DNA from: Kalmusia sp. IMI 367209
Lineage: Eukaryota; Ascomycota; Dothideomycetes; Pleosporales; Didymosphaeriaceae
Direction: 5' to 3'
NCBI GenBank assembly: GCA_027946365.1
Contig: JAPEUQ010000014.1
Location: forward strand, 744,001-808,000
Length of the DNA stretch: 64,000 nucleotides
The notes beneath the pieces are model-generated. The model was not told the origin of the DNA, did no database searches, and saw only the letters and a list, made by a program, of their open reading frames with translations. Below are positions 22,980 to 35,438 of the stretch, piece after piece. Numbering within the stretch: the first letter of the stretch is position 1; each line of letters opens with the position of its first letter. Made by a program: the position numbers and the translations under genes.

Positions 22980-25900
22980 GACAGGCCCCGGGGAGGGAAG
23001 GGGGAGCTAAGGATATGGCCACAAGGAAGATGGTTGGGAAGTGTCGTCGTGGGTGATTGAACAGTCCGGGGGCAAGTGAAGGTGGAGTAGGCCGTTATGC
23101 TTGGGTCCGTGGCTTGAGCATCCGAAGATGGCGCGGGCTGCGGAGTTGGGAGGCAATGGAGGCGTGACTGGCGAGGAGGGATGGCGAGGGCGCGGGTTTT
23201 ATAGAGGGTGGGCTGAGGATCCTCAAGAAACGGCGACGGTAGAGATAATTGTTGGAAGCGTGTACCAGGGACGAGCAGCGAGAGCAGCGACGGCAGCGAG
23301 GGCAGCGAGCGTAGCGACGGCAGCAGACGATGTGCGGGTCGATGTGTGGAGGAGAGAGACGAGGGGCTCTCCGCGGCGCGTGGTGGGTCTCGCTGTGGGT
23401 TTTTGGGAGAGGGGGAACCTTGGTTGGGGACGGTGGGTTGGGACCAATGCAACGACTCTGCAACGACTGTAATGTACACACGGCAGAGAGGCGACGATGC
23501 GACGTGAAGAAGCGGGCAGAAAGACGGAAGCATGCGGTGCAAAGGGCGAGACGACTATTTCTCTTTACTAACTGGCACCCCACTCGACTCACTCGTCTCC
23601 GTCGCTCGCCGGGCTAAGGAAGCTCGAATGATCCCTGTCGGCTGGGTGCCGCGCCTGGCCTGCCAACCCTGGCGCTCTTTTAGAACACCAAAAGGCGCTG
23701 ACGGGGGGTTTGTACAAAGTACATGGGCGACGGCGCAGGGCCCCCGCAGGTTCACTGGGCACCACCGAGCACCACTGGCATCACTGGCATCACTGGCATC
23801 ACTGGCCCGCTCTAGCGCGCGCGCGCGCATCGTCGTCAGCCTGCGGCGGGTCCCATTTGCAACGCGCAGCGACTTCGCAGGCCGAATTGCGCCCTCGCCC
23901 GCTCCATCGCTGCCCTCGCTCGGGGCTGGCCGTTCGAAGGGCCAGAGAGCCGCCATGCATCCGTGATCTCCTCCACCCACCCACCCCCGCCCGCCGCCAA
24001 CGCCAGTCGACGGGTGATGCGCCTCGAGCATGGGGCGCCTGCATGGGCCTACCTTCTAGCTGCAGAGTTTTTGTTCGACTCCTGCGCGCTCTCTTCCCTC
24101 TCCCCGTCAGGCCTCTCAGCCCGCGCCCCGACCAGAAGAGTGACTGACAGGCGCAGGCGGGCATTATCGGCTGGCCTGCGGTGCAACCCAGCCCAGCGCG
24201 CCGCCGTTATGCCTCCTCATCTAAACCTGCAGCCAACGCTGCGTCGAATCGCTGGCCCTGCAAATCATCCTGCACGATTGCATACGATGGCCCATCGACA
24301 CCATCCCGCCGCCGCGCCGAGCCAGCCTGTCCAGCTGCTGCTGCTGCTGCTGCTCTCTCTCCGCACCGCTCCAGCCGTGGGTCCGACGTGACGACGACGA
24401 CTGTGCGCGCAGACGAGCTTGCCCAGCCCGCGCTGCACCGCTATCGTCGCGCGCCCTGTCGAACCCCGGACACAACTGATAAAAACTCTGCTCGTCGCCT
24501 CTGTTATTCGCGCATTCGCCTGCGTAACAGAAACCACACCCTCCTTCCCTCCCCAATCTCAGCCGTTATTGTCGAGCCGACTCGACCCCAGGAACCATTC
24601 CGCTAGTCCCCGCCCCCCGGTGGCAATCGCGGCTACACTCGCACAGTTTCTCGGGACCACCTCTCGAACCCTCCCGGCATGCCGTTGCTCCCCAGCCCAA
24701 TCGGACCCCTCGCGATTGGCTCCTAGTCGGCTATCTCCCGCTGTGAACGGCATGCCGAGCCAACCTCCTCGGACCCATCACACGTCTGAGCAACGCATGC
24801 CTTATAGCTTTGCGTTTGGACCGTGCAGTCAGGGCAATTGCCTGCTCTCTCTCTATCTCTCCATGCCCGCTCCAGCTCACAGACGGCGACGTGTTAGGTA
24901 AGAGTGACCGGGGCTGGTCGTGCCTGCTGACCATCCGGACACCGCTCCACGAACCTGCGCTCTTCAGGATCCTCTACGTTGGCGCATGCCATCCTGGCTC
25001 AGTCCGTTCTTCGGGCACCTTTCCACAATTCTTCAGGGACCACCGTGGAATGTGAATGCACGTCGACCAAATCCACCACCAGCCCCTTGGCAACCAAAGT
25101 CGACAAGTTGATATCCGCCCGCGGACAATCGGCACCATCGTCGAGCGTGGTCCCTGGCAGCTGCGTGACGCCCTTTCTTTTCCATTTTACTGGCATTCAG
25201 TGTAGGTAGAACTAGCTAGCTGCTCCATCGTGGACATTGTCTTACCCACCCAAAGCTACTATGGTGCTGGACTCCTGCCAGCGCAGTGTCACGTTCACGA
25301 ACGCGGTACAAGACTAGTCTTCGTTCCCTATCGTAGATCATGAGGTACCACGGCACAAAGTGTGACTCAGGACATGCTAGTAGTCCACGGTTTCGCCGGC
25401 ACGCTCCTGTTTTTGGGAAAGCTGCACTCCGTCTCGACAATCTCAATCAATGGGATGTAGTCGAAAGAGAGTTCTGTTCCTGAAGCAGCACATGGAGCTA
25501 GTCCGTACCAACCGTGGTCCTGATTATTCAACGGTCATTGCGAACCACGGACGCAACGCCTGATTAGGTATGACCAAAAACACTTAGTCGTGTCACTTTC
25601 GTAGTACACCGGACGGTCCCACGTTCACGAACGTGGTGGCCTCGCGTGCATGGTATTCTTGGGTCAGGCTGCTCGAACTTTTACCTCAGGTTGAAATAAT
25701 ACTTAATAACACACAAAGCCCTTCTCCCTATGCACAACCACTTGTTCGCAGAGCCAACCTCGAATACATACGTGTGGGGAACACTCACCGTCGATTGCAG
25801 TACCGCGAAACGCAGCTTGCATCACTGTGACTGCCCAAGGTATAGCACCCAACCATGTGCCAGGGTTGGTCAAGCTGACTGTTCGCCTTCATGCTTCTGA

Positions 25901-28900
25901 CTCTGAGCCGCACGCCGTCCATGGTAGGCACAATCCTGCGCCGTGGATGTGGCTGCCGCGTCCAACGTCGTCTATAGGAACCTTCTCTAAAAATAAAACC
26001 CCTAGTTCCCCCAAGTCAACCAAGCTTCACATACTCAACATGCAATCTCTTCAAGGTCATGAGCAGACTGACGTATCCAGACCAGAAGTATTGTGGTGAG
26101 TCATTGCCATGTGCAGCAGCCGTCCAAAATGCCAGGAGCTCATCCAAAGTGCCTCTGTAGAGAGAGCTCTCATCAGAGCGACTCCAACGCCTTTGGCTAG
26201 GCTGGGAAGCAGGAGAAACAATCGCAGCATCATGATTTGACGCAAACGGATCGGTGAAGCGGTCGACAATGACGCGATTTGCAGGCTGTCCGATACGTGC
26301 GTTGCATTTTCTGGGGTAATTGACCGTTCGAGACAATCATCGCTATCGGTATGAAGCATATTCTCGGAATTGGCTACGAGTCGCACTGCCTCATCGGTGA
26401 GTTCGCGAGCGTCGTTAGCAAAAGATCAACTCGACGAGGAACGCACATGCGCAGAAGCGGGGAAAGATGCCGTGATCCACCGTCTCTTTGCTGCCCTACT
26501 ATCCCGTCATCATGCTTCTTCAGAAGATCTCTTCATTCGTTCACCACACTCGACGAAAGAGACGCAGTCCCGCAAACGAGGCCAAAGCCGTGCTTTGCCC
26601 GCTGGCATTCCTCTACTAACTAACTATTGACGTCTTATGTGTCATAGCTGGGAGCATTTCTGGATACTTGACCTTGGTATCGTGTACTCGCGAGGCAACA
26701 CGCCCCAGTCGTACACACATGAATATCGGTGCAGCGCAGTGCAGACCGACCTCAATCAAACGACATTCACCCGTCCGTCATCAATAAAAGCTGCAATAAA
26801 CGAAGGCTGGTGAGAGGCCTTGCCATTCGAGTTCCTGCACACTTTAAAACGGAGGAAGACGCTGCGTCCAGTGGCGCTGGACAACCGACCAATCGTTCCT
26901 ACTTACGCACCACACCATCTTTCCCACCCCGCACCTGTGCCCAAGACACACGGCGATACTGCATGCTGTACAATCGCTTGGCCCTGTTCTCGCCTGAGAC
27001 GGCGCAGCAGTCGTGCAGCAAAAACCGCATCACAGCGCATCACTGCCCTTGCCCGTTGGCAAGCCTTGTCATCCTGCAAGGCGAGTCTTCCTCAACAGCA
27101 TACCCGAGACCCAACGGCCCAGTTTTCCTACAGCTACATAAACTTCCCGCCTGGCGACATGTCAATTTCATGTATCGACGCTCGTATCGGCTACTCCATC
27201 ACTCGACCCTCCCACGCAAGCTTCCGTCGTGCGCTGCCGGGTAGATACGCTACACAGATCGAGACCTGAAACGGAACCTACCTTTTAGCGTGAGAGGGTG
27301 ATGCCACTTTTGCAGTAGCCTCGACAAGACCGCATGTGGGCGTGTGTAGTACCTTGATGTGTGCGCAGCGCCTTGCTACGCCTGTCGACTTGAGTCCCAC
27401 TGCTTTCTGGCCTCCAGGTTCAGCCCATGTGGCTTGCAGACGACAGAAACTTTGGACAACGACGCTTACGCAGCCTCCAGGGGATATACTTCTCCGCGCC
27501 TCATTCGAGCACCGTTGTGCCCTTTGTCCTCATTCCCACCTCATTTCGCGGCCGAACGCTGAGCCAAGGTCGCCACCATGGGTCGAGGTCGGTCTCGCGT
27601 ACAACTAACAGCTTCGCTCCAAGCAGCCCGGGAGTGCTAACGTAGCAACAAGCTTTTTGCCAAGTGCTGACTCCCATCGCCGCTTCCTCTCCGCAGTATC
27701 CCACTGGCCTCTCCGGCAGCGTAATGCCGGCTGTCGTGACTTTGCGATCGAATGTACCGACTCCAGCGGCCGTCTGGTCGTGCCGCGGAAGCAGTTCCGC
27801 CAGCCGCTGAGGGCGCAAATTTCAAGGTCGGTCCGAGGCGTTGTTTGTACGACGAGGGGGGGAAATTGGTCATGGGATGTCGGGCGCGTGCGTTGTGACT
27901 CTGGCTCCGAATATGTGCCGTGGGGGCCTGCTTTTGGTGGAAATGGGCATGGCTCGGGGAAGGAATGGTGCTTGAACGGTGAGAACGGATGGATGGGACG
28001 GGAGACAGAAGTACAAAGAGGGAGGTACCGGTACCTTCGAATGATGGCGCTGCAGGTCTACATGGGGATACGTTTCCGAGGTTAACCGAGGTATCGACTC
28101 GCGGGAGATGCCGGGGAAAAAGGACGACGGCATGCTCATCGATACCTGTGTAGAGGTTGCGTGTTGCTTCAGGATGCACGGTGCAGATGGAGATGATACG
28201 CCTGAACGACTTGTGAAGGTGTCCCGTGGTAGCCGAAGAGACTCTTTGGATCCAAACCACACGTTGCACCATAGACCTGCCGACAATGAGAAGGGAACCT
28301 ATGGTCAAGTCTGAGTGTAGTTGCATGAGCCTTCAATGTTGTCAGTTCGCGGCAGGGGCGAGTGACGAAAAGTGCTGCATACCTTCCTAATTCTACAACC
28401 CCCTAAACCATCAAACATCCACCCGGAGCACCTCCGGAGAAAACATACACAGACCATCTCCATCTCCACTGATTCCATGCCAAGCCCTCGAACAGTGTAC
28501 ACCAATCAATATTTGTAGAGAATCAATTCTACTCAACCGCATTATCACATCTCAACAAACCCACTCGCAACCTCCATCACCTTGTCTTCCTACGGAATAG
28601 CCCAACGATCAAGATTCATTCCATCTCGACATGTCCCAAACCCGCCTTGATGCAAGAGCATACTGAACGGCACAGCAAGACCAGGGCCTCTTCCAAAATC
28701 TACCCAGAATCAATTCCGTAAGCGCTACGTTTCAGCAGCTCACAAAGTTTCTACATCTTCCTTACCACCCACCAGCTTGCCCCCAGCCTCCCCAACACGA
28801 TCCTAGCCACACATCCTACACCGACCCTTGCTAGCTCTCTACGAAACCTTCTTGTACTGCTCGTGTATATGTCCTTATCCGTGCGCGAGACCCCGAGGAC

Positions 28901-29653
28901 GCCGTCCAGCATTCCTGAGCGGGGTCGTCGCGCACCGTGCGTAGCGGGGAAGGGATAGCGGGGCGGACTCGTGCCGCGGTTCAGAAGGGTGATGGGGAAG
29001 GCATACATGAGATGATTGGGGTGGCGATGTCGTAGTGTGATCAGTGTGTTTAGAAGGGTCTGGCCGAGGCCATGCAAGGCCTGGTCGGATGTGGACGCGA
29101 CGCATGATTTGAAGACAAGAGTGTGGAAAATTTCTGGATCTCTACCGGGTCGTGAATGTGTGTTCTGTGAGTGTGTGCTCTGTTGAACATCGACCTTCTC
29201 TTTCCGTCGGCTTCGTTGAAATGGCATAGTCACGGTTACACTCAAGCATCATAATCTACACCAAAGTCTTTGACTTGGTCTATTCGGAGATTGCAGAATT
29301 CTCATAAGAGCATACTTAGGCCCGACCGGATCAGCCGACCAGACTGACGATCAAGACTTGCACGTATTGAGGCTTCCTTTGAGGCCTCGAACTAAATCTT
29401 GTACTTGAGCCAATAGGTCTAGACTGGAGGAATCTTCTTTCCCAAGATGTCCCTCGTGATAAAATGCTGAGCAATGACATCAACTATGTGATGCGTCCCA
29501 GGATAAGTTCCCACCTGCCGACAAAATGAAATGTCGAGCACTTCCGGGGCACAGCCCTTGGACTGCTTCTTGCATAACTAGGCCATTCACTTCAGGATAC
29601 ATGGAAAAATCTACAGAGGGGTGTTCGGCTTGCTGCAAGGCCTGATGGTCTGT
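22980..29653. other. 6.7 kb without a supportable gene
   Basis: The first 2.2 kb (to about 25.2 kb) is GC-rich and pyrimidine/purine-biased. It holds short repeats: CAGCGA-type units at about 23270-23330, a 9-bp CATCACTGG tract at about 23777-23806, a CG run near 23815 and a CTG run near 24334. Long overlapping frames on both strands there look like composition effects. It may be a long leader or promoter for the Spt23/Mga2-like gene. From 25.2 to 29.65 kb there is mixed DNA. A coding-like patch occurs at 26010-26640, but its best frame changes partway and no full exon set could be built. An ATG-started 229-codon frame on the minus strand at 27637-28326 has no recognisable family. Confidence 0.45.
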
Positions 29654-31465
29654 CTAACGTCTCTTGAAGAGGCCTTGATCAGAGATGAAGCTTCCAATGA
29701 TCGCTTCGAACCCTATAGTCGGATTTGGCCACTGGTTCTCAAGCAGGCGGTGTTGGTGCGGCAGAATCTGCATTCCAGTAGAAGCGACAGCTTCACGCAG
29801 TTTTCCGCTCACACAAGCTTCGTGAAGGCCTCGCGGGCCAAGTTTCCCCAGTGCTTTCATGTACACTTCTTTTAGGATCGCGACTTGCTCCCTCTGCTTG
29901 CAGCGGTGGAACCCATAGTCTCTTATGAGCACCGGTGGAGGATCGGTATTCTCTCTTGATCGGAGGAACTGGATCAATCGGTACACCGACTCTCGCGAGT
30001 CAGTGACCTTGTGGAGAAATCTCTCGAGGCCGGGCATGTCGTCACGGAAGGACGACCACCCGTATTTGTCGAACAAAGCAGGCAAAGCATCGTCCTGCAC
30101 TGCGCGCCAGAGCTCTCCAAATACAGTGGTCTTCGAAGGAGCATCCGTGAGGATTTCTCTATACAGACCGCCAAGTTTCTGGACTTCTTCCTCAGTCTCG
30201 CACGCTGGGTACCCAAAGGCGTAATATGCCTCCCAATCAGGGTTGGGTATTTGCCCGTCTATCACCGATGCCGTCAGCATCAACGCATTGCGCTTCGCAA
30301 GGGGCTTCAGGCTCAATGGTCCTATGTGACGATCACTGTCCGACAGATAGGCGCGCGCTGGCGCAAGAATATGGTCGATGTTGGTTACTTTTGGTGGATT
30401 TCCAGGTCTGGTAAGTTGGCTGGGTTGACCCACGATGGGTAATTTAGCTCGTGGTTTGGGTTCTAGAGATTGTGGAGCAATAGCGCGCGTGGAAGGCTGA
30501 CTATGTTGACTAATAGGGGGTAATCCGTGCTTCAGATCGATAGGTGAGAAAGTATTGAGTGCTCTGGCAGTGCGCACAAATGTGTTGAAAGCTCTCTTCG
30601 GCTGAGCTAGTATGGTGATGTGGTGGTAGATACCATTGCCGAAAGCTGAACCTAGCACGAAGCCGAGGCGCTTCTGGATATGCCCTCCTTCTAAGCGGTA
30701 TAGATAGTGAGCCTGCCGTAATATGGCATTGTATTGTTGATCCGTGGTGCTGCCATGTTGAATGGCGTGGACCAGTCCGTGCATGCGAATTAGTGTGTCA
30801 CCAATAGCTACATCGAGAGCCATGGGCGCGTCGTTCGTTGTGCCGAGCATCTTGCTGGTGAGATCGTCCATTTGACTTTGATGTTTGCTAAACAGCTGCA
30901 TCATTTCGGAGATACACTTCTGGGATCGATTCTTATAGAGTTGAAACACTATGTTCCACAGGTCAAGGTAGTGTTTGCTACTCGTCACTGGACCTATAAG
31001 GTTATGTAACCCATTTAGTGCTTTGACGAATCCGGCAGCTGCCCTTGTCCAGACTTCATCATTCTTCATTGAATGCGATCCGCTCATTTTGCACAGCCGG
31101 AGGAATACTGTGCCTCCATTTTCCTCCCGCATCATTGCTATAGTTGGGTTATCCCAGGCCCCACCGTTACCGAACATAGTCGCTAAACGATATAAGAAGC
31201 GACCTCTGAGTGGGTCTAAGAATGTGGGATTGTTAGGAACAAGATCGAGATTTTCGTCTTCATCATAGGTATCCGTTCCATCGTGGGTGGTCGGGATGCC
31301 AATCGAGTAACCGGTCTCTTTGGCAACTTCAGTGACTCTCAAAAGCCAAGTATCCATGGCCTCCGTGCTCTTTTCGCTAGAGATATTTCTAACACGTGAT
31401 CTGACAGAGTTTCCGGATGGAGTCTTAGCTTGTGATCGAAAGGCGTTGTGCGGTCCGCTAGCCAT
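29654..31465 (-). CDS. Orphan 603-residue protein, function unknown
   Basis: I do not recognise a family. The frame is uninterrupted from ATG 31465 (MASGPHNAFRSQ) to 29654. The N-terminus is basic and Ser/Thr-rich (SQAKTPSGNSVRSRVRNISS). The middle looks alpha-helical without membrane segments (YRLATMFGNGGAW, LNGLHNLIGPVTSSKHYLDLWN). A Pro-rich linker (PKPRAKLPIVGQPSQL) comes before a second helical part, and the end is KLREAVASTGMQILPHQHRLL. The same frame is open upstream of the ATG (RRQRYPGISNTPKGTPLIET) back to a TAG at about 31550. A GTGAGT donor with an ATTTAGTAG acceptor would join a further upstream piece in phase, so the true start may be more 5'. A lineage-restricted nuclear or cytosolic protein seems likely, but that is inference. 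Confidence 0.7.
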   Translation of the reverse strand: MASGPHNAFRSQAKTPSGNSVRSRVRNISSEKSTEAMDTWLLRVTEVAKETGYSIGIPTTHDGTDTYDEDENLDLVPNNPTFLDPLRGRFLYRLATMFGNGGAWDNPTIAMMREENGGTVFLRLCKMSGSHSMKNDEVWTRAAAGFVKALNGLHNLIGPVTSSKHYLDLWNIVFQLYKNRSQKCISEMMQLFSKHQSQMDDLTSKMLGTTNDAPMALDVAIGDTLIRMHGLVHAIQHGSTTDQQYNAILRQAHYLYRLEGGHIQKRLGFVLGSAFGNGIYHHITILAQPKRAFNTFVRTARALNTFSPIDLKHGLPPISQHSQPSTRAIAPQSLEPKPRAKLPIVGQPSQLTRPGNPPKVTNIDHILAPARAYLSDSDRHIGPLSLKPLAKRNALMLTASVIDGQIPNPDWEAYYAFGYPACETEEEVQKLGGLYREILTDAPSKTTVFGELWRAVQDDALPALFDKYGWSSFRDDMPGLERFLHKVTDSRESVYRLIQFLRSRENTDPPPVLIRDYGFHRCKQREQVAILKEVYMKALGKLGPRGLHEACVSGKLREAVASTGMQILPHQHRLLENQWPNPTIGFEAIIGSFISDQGLFKRR

Positions 31466-32272
31466 AGTCTCGATCAAAGGAGTACCCTTTGGTGTATTGC
31501 TTATCCCAGGGTACCTTTGCCTGCGAAAAGTTTGCAGAGACAGCGGGTGATGCTACTAAATGGTCAGCGTAAGGCTCACTGCGTGATATGAACATCTGGA
31601 TTAAGATAGATTATGTATAGTAACTTAAAAGGAGCACTCACCTTCTGCGCACTCGCTTCTGGCCAGCCGTTCTGGACCTTGGTCGCCACACGCTCGGTTG
31701 AGGGTCTTATAGAACTGCACCAATTCGCTACTTATATGAAGTTGAGTCTTGAAGTAGCTGAAATAAGGGCTCAAAGGAAGCCGAGGCTTGTGAAGGGTGC
31801 TCACAGTTCGAAAGATTGATGTTTGAAAGATGATAGAGGGGAGACGGGGGGGTCGAGGAAGCTTATATAAGAGCACGTTATCCCGCACAGAACTTAGTGA
31901 GAGAAGCTGACGGTGGTGAGAGAGATTAGTGTGACGTCGTTCTTGACCTGGAGGGAAGATACAATCAAACGCCTTTAAACTTCTTACGTACCTCCCACCT
32001 TTACCGCCTCTTCCAAACCGACGATAAACGGATCTTGATACAAGGCACGAGGAAAAGCAAGAAGATGAAGATTGAAACCAGTAAATGCAATGTAGGATTT
32101 CAACTTTAACATAGTCTGCGTCTACAGGATAAATCCAGAATTAATTCACCGATCGATACAGAAGAATCTAATGCTAGCAGGCACATCGCGCATAACAATG
32201 CAACATCAATACAATATACATATACAAGTAGTATATTCAGTCCATCTCTTTCATATAAGCATTTGCTTTACC
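31466..32272. other. Intergenic, with a possible upstream exon of the orphan gene
   Basis: This lies between the orphan gene start and the GPI13 stop. Minus-strand frames here stay open for several hundred bases but lack an ATG. A plausible intron (donor GTGAGT near 31640, acceptor near 31553) suggests a 5' exon or spliced leader of the orphan gene. Nothing else is seen. Confidence 0.35.
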
Positions 32273-35200
32273 TCACGTCGTCCCAAAAACCTCTGCGACA
32301 CTCAAGAAGCTCATCCTCGTACCACCAATCGCAATGAAGATGCCAACCACGTCTACAATGATCAACACCAGAGCACCCATCATGAATCGTGGACTGAATA
32401 TCCGGTAAAGCATCAAATGTCTCCTCAGATGCCCCGCCCACATCGTCGTGGCTAGGTTGATGACTGCATAGAAAAGGACGTGAGTCGCCATAGCCTTCGC
32501 CACATCGCCCAGCAGGCCTTTTTTCTTGGGCGGCTGCTTCCAAAGTACAAGCGCGGGTACGGCAACAGCGCAGAGGATCTGGGCGCCGAAGGTATTGAGG
32601 ATGATGAGAAGGGGAGACCATGGGTAGCGGATGGTATGAAGGGGGATGAAGGCGGATTCCCACTGGATGCTGGAAGGCGTGGCCTGGTGACCAGTTTTGA
32701 AGAAATGGAAGGAACCGAGTAGACCAAGGACGACGGGACCAATGGAGCTATCGGAGAGCTTGTTGGTATCTACAATCTCGAATAGCGAGAAGATTTGCCA
32801 AGCTGCGATAGCAATAGCGCCAGCACCCATAGGCTTCTGTACAAGGGCGACGGCGAGGTACCACATCGTGATGAGAAGGGCATAGCGAGAGCCGTGGACG
32901 TTGGCATAGCCAAGAATAGCAATAGAATTCCGACCGCCGTCCGCCACAATCTGCTTGGATGGATGAGGCTCATGGGTAGGCTTCGATTCGATATTGAGCA
33001 AAGGTTTTGCCCAGGTGAAAATTGGATATCCAAAACCCACAGCAATGACGAGCGTGATCTGAGCGATGACAGTTTTCGACGTCTTGAGCTTATCGCCAAA
33101 ACCTGGGTACCAATCGCCATCGTCAGCAGCGTCGAGAGTCCAATAAGCAGCGCTCAACAAGAGGCCGAAGCGTAGAGCAAAGCCGAGCCATAGGACTGCC
33201 GAGCCATGATATGATAGTGTCCCGTCGTAGTAGCTTCGGATAAAGGACGGAAGGAGAAGGGCGACAATGAATGGGATAGCAAGTTGCCATGTTGACGAGG
33301 TCGAAGATGTGGCAGACGCATAGTAGGTAGATTTGCAAAACGGCATCTGCTCTTCTCGGCATAAGCGCGAGAGCGATGCAATGCGCGTGAGAATGATAAA
33401 CAGGATAGAGTGATAACAGCCCAAGACGCGGTCCGTAGTCTTGTTCTGCCGGAAGGAGGACAATGCTGCGAGAAGGCCGAAGGTAGAGAGAAAGTGCAGA
33501 AGTATCTCGTCCTCCCAGATAGTAAACGAGTTGGCAGCGAACCCAACGGACAGCAGCAGTGTGAAGATAACACTCAGCCAACCCCAGATAGAATTCGGAA
33601 GTAGTGAGAGTAGCCTACGTCTGAGGTACCAGAAAGCTGAGGCTATGCCTACATTGCCACAAACAGCGGCAGCATAGATAATGGCATGCTGCCTAGGAAC
33701 TTCAGGGGACACATAATTGACCCCGAAGCCGACTATGCATCCCAGCACTGTACCCATCATGCCACGACCAAGTAGGACAGGGCTTAATTCGGACCGATCC
33801 CCATCTAACCCGCGAGCGTATACTGCAAGTATCACAAGCGAGAAAGCTAGAATTGTCACCCCGTTCAGCATGCGTGGGATATCAAAACTTGCCCACAGCG
33901 CCCGACAAATATCTAGAGTTTCCCGTTGGTAGGATTTATACATCTCATAGACATGTGCATATTCGCTAGAAGATCTGGTCTTCTTGTTTGTGGCATCCCA
34001 GGCGTCGTTTGCAGTTTTGAAAGAAGACAAGGAAGATGCACGCGACTCCTCATCCATGCTCCGGACTAAAGCGTATTCTTTCTGGTAACGGTAAATCTGA
34101 GCGGCTGTCAAACGGTTGACAATAGCTATGTTCTCGAAATCCGTCCCTTTGGATCCAATGAATGCTTCTTCAATGGGCTTTCCAAGGTTGTTGAAAGGAA
34201 TGGGCAATCCAAGGAGAAGAGATAGTGTAGGAACGAGATCAATCTGCGCGACAGGCCTTTCCTTTGCTGTGGCCGGGGGAGCATTGTAAGCAGGCGAGCT
34301 CCGTCCGAATTTTTTCTGCTTTGAGTACATCCACAGTGCGGCCTGGATCTCGTCGTCTGATTCTCCGCCGTGATCACCTTTTGCATCCATGCCGTGGTCA
34401 CCCATGACTACAAGCAGTGTTGAATCGTCCAATTGTTCAATCATTTTGCGGATGATTTCGTCCATCTGCTTGAGCTTCGCCGCCATGGCCGGATGATCAG
34501 GCCCATATCGGTGCCCTGCGTGGTCGACTCCGAGGTAATGGCCAATCATCACGTCCCACTTTGTCGTATTGGAAGCATGCATGAGTGGGAAGATGTGGTC
34601 AGTGACTCCATTGTCCACGGTATGCAGATCCCAAACGTTGAATGAATCATATGCATGCGTGAGATCCGGCTCAAAATGACCTGGAAACAGCGCGTGCCAT
34701 GTATCGTCTCCAAGGTGTACGACCCTCTTACTAGCATTGCGCAGTTGTGCAATCAAGTTGTCCTCGTCAATCGCTGTACCTGCAAAGTTGGACCCAGCAT
34801 CAACAAACGTCGGTAGCGTCCCTGTTGTAAGACCCTTCAATCTTTGTAACGTTGCAGTCGGTGCATCCGCGATGAACGGAAGGAGGAAGGCGTTGTTGGG
34901 CTGCTCGACGGCCGTTTCGTAGAGCACTGGAAGTGCATTGTGAAAATGGTGGGGGGATTCGTCAGAACCCTTGGTGGGGAACGGAATAGTGAAATCGTAG
35001 CGGAGCGCATCCACGAGTATAACGATTGCCTTGTCGAACGTCTTGGGATGCCAGCATCCTGCCTCTGAAGAACCTGGTGTATATGCGCGCGCGTTGGTCT
35101 CGACAGGCGGTACTGCGCATTCTGACTTATGATCTAACACTAGCCTCGTGAGGAGGAAGCCGCTCGTAAAGAGGTAAATGCCCAGGACATGGAGAATACT

Positions 35201-35438
35201 GCAGTGCGTCAGCCTTGGAGTGAACCATGCATGGTTGTTCGTACAGTATCCAAGCAAAGAATGCTACCAGAAGGCCATGTAGAGCTTTGAAGCGAACCTC
35301 GCCCTGCTTCTTAGCCGCGGCCGCGTCTGCCGTGGTGGGTTTCAAGCCTTGGGACTCCTGCTTCTCTTTTTCTGCTTTGGCCTTTGCGAAGGCGGCAGCA
35401 ATGCCTTCGTAGGATGGCGCGGGTCCGCCATTATCCAT
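32273..35438 (-). CDS. GPI13: GPI ethanolamine phosphate transferase 3 (PIG-O/Gpi13)
   Basis: This ER enzyme adds ethanolamine phosphate to the third mannose of the GPI anchor precursor, the link later joined to protein. Two exons on the minus strand, 35245-35438 and 32273-35198, are separated by a 46-bp intron (donor GTACGA, acceptor CTGCAG), giving 1039 residues. A cytosolic, Lys/Glu-rich N-terminus leads to a first membrane helix (LHVLGIYLFTSGFLLTRLV). The lumenal alkaline-phosphatase-type domain follows: VILVDALRYDF (metal-binding Asp near 128), TTGTLPTFVDAGSNF (catalytic Thr), GHYLGVDHAGHRYGP and VVMGDHGMDAKGDHGGES. About a dozen hydrophobic segments fill the C-terminal half. The GCWHPKTFDKA motif and the overall length favour Gpi13 over Mcd4 or Gpi7. 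Confidence 0.93.

Noticed and set aside
24181..24606. Overlapping plus- and minus-strand frames over 100 codons between 23.1 and 24.9 kb
   Set aside because: All lie in GC-rich, stop-poor repeat DNA, overlap each other on both strands and match no family.
27637..28326. ATG-started 229-codon frame on the minus strand
   Set aside because: No domain, biased composition, an equally long frame opposite it, and no splice or family support. Likely chance.
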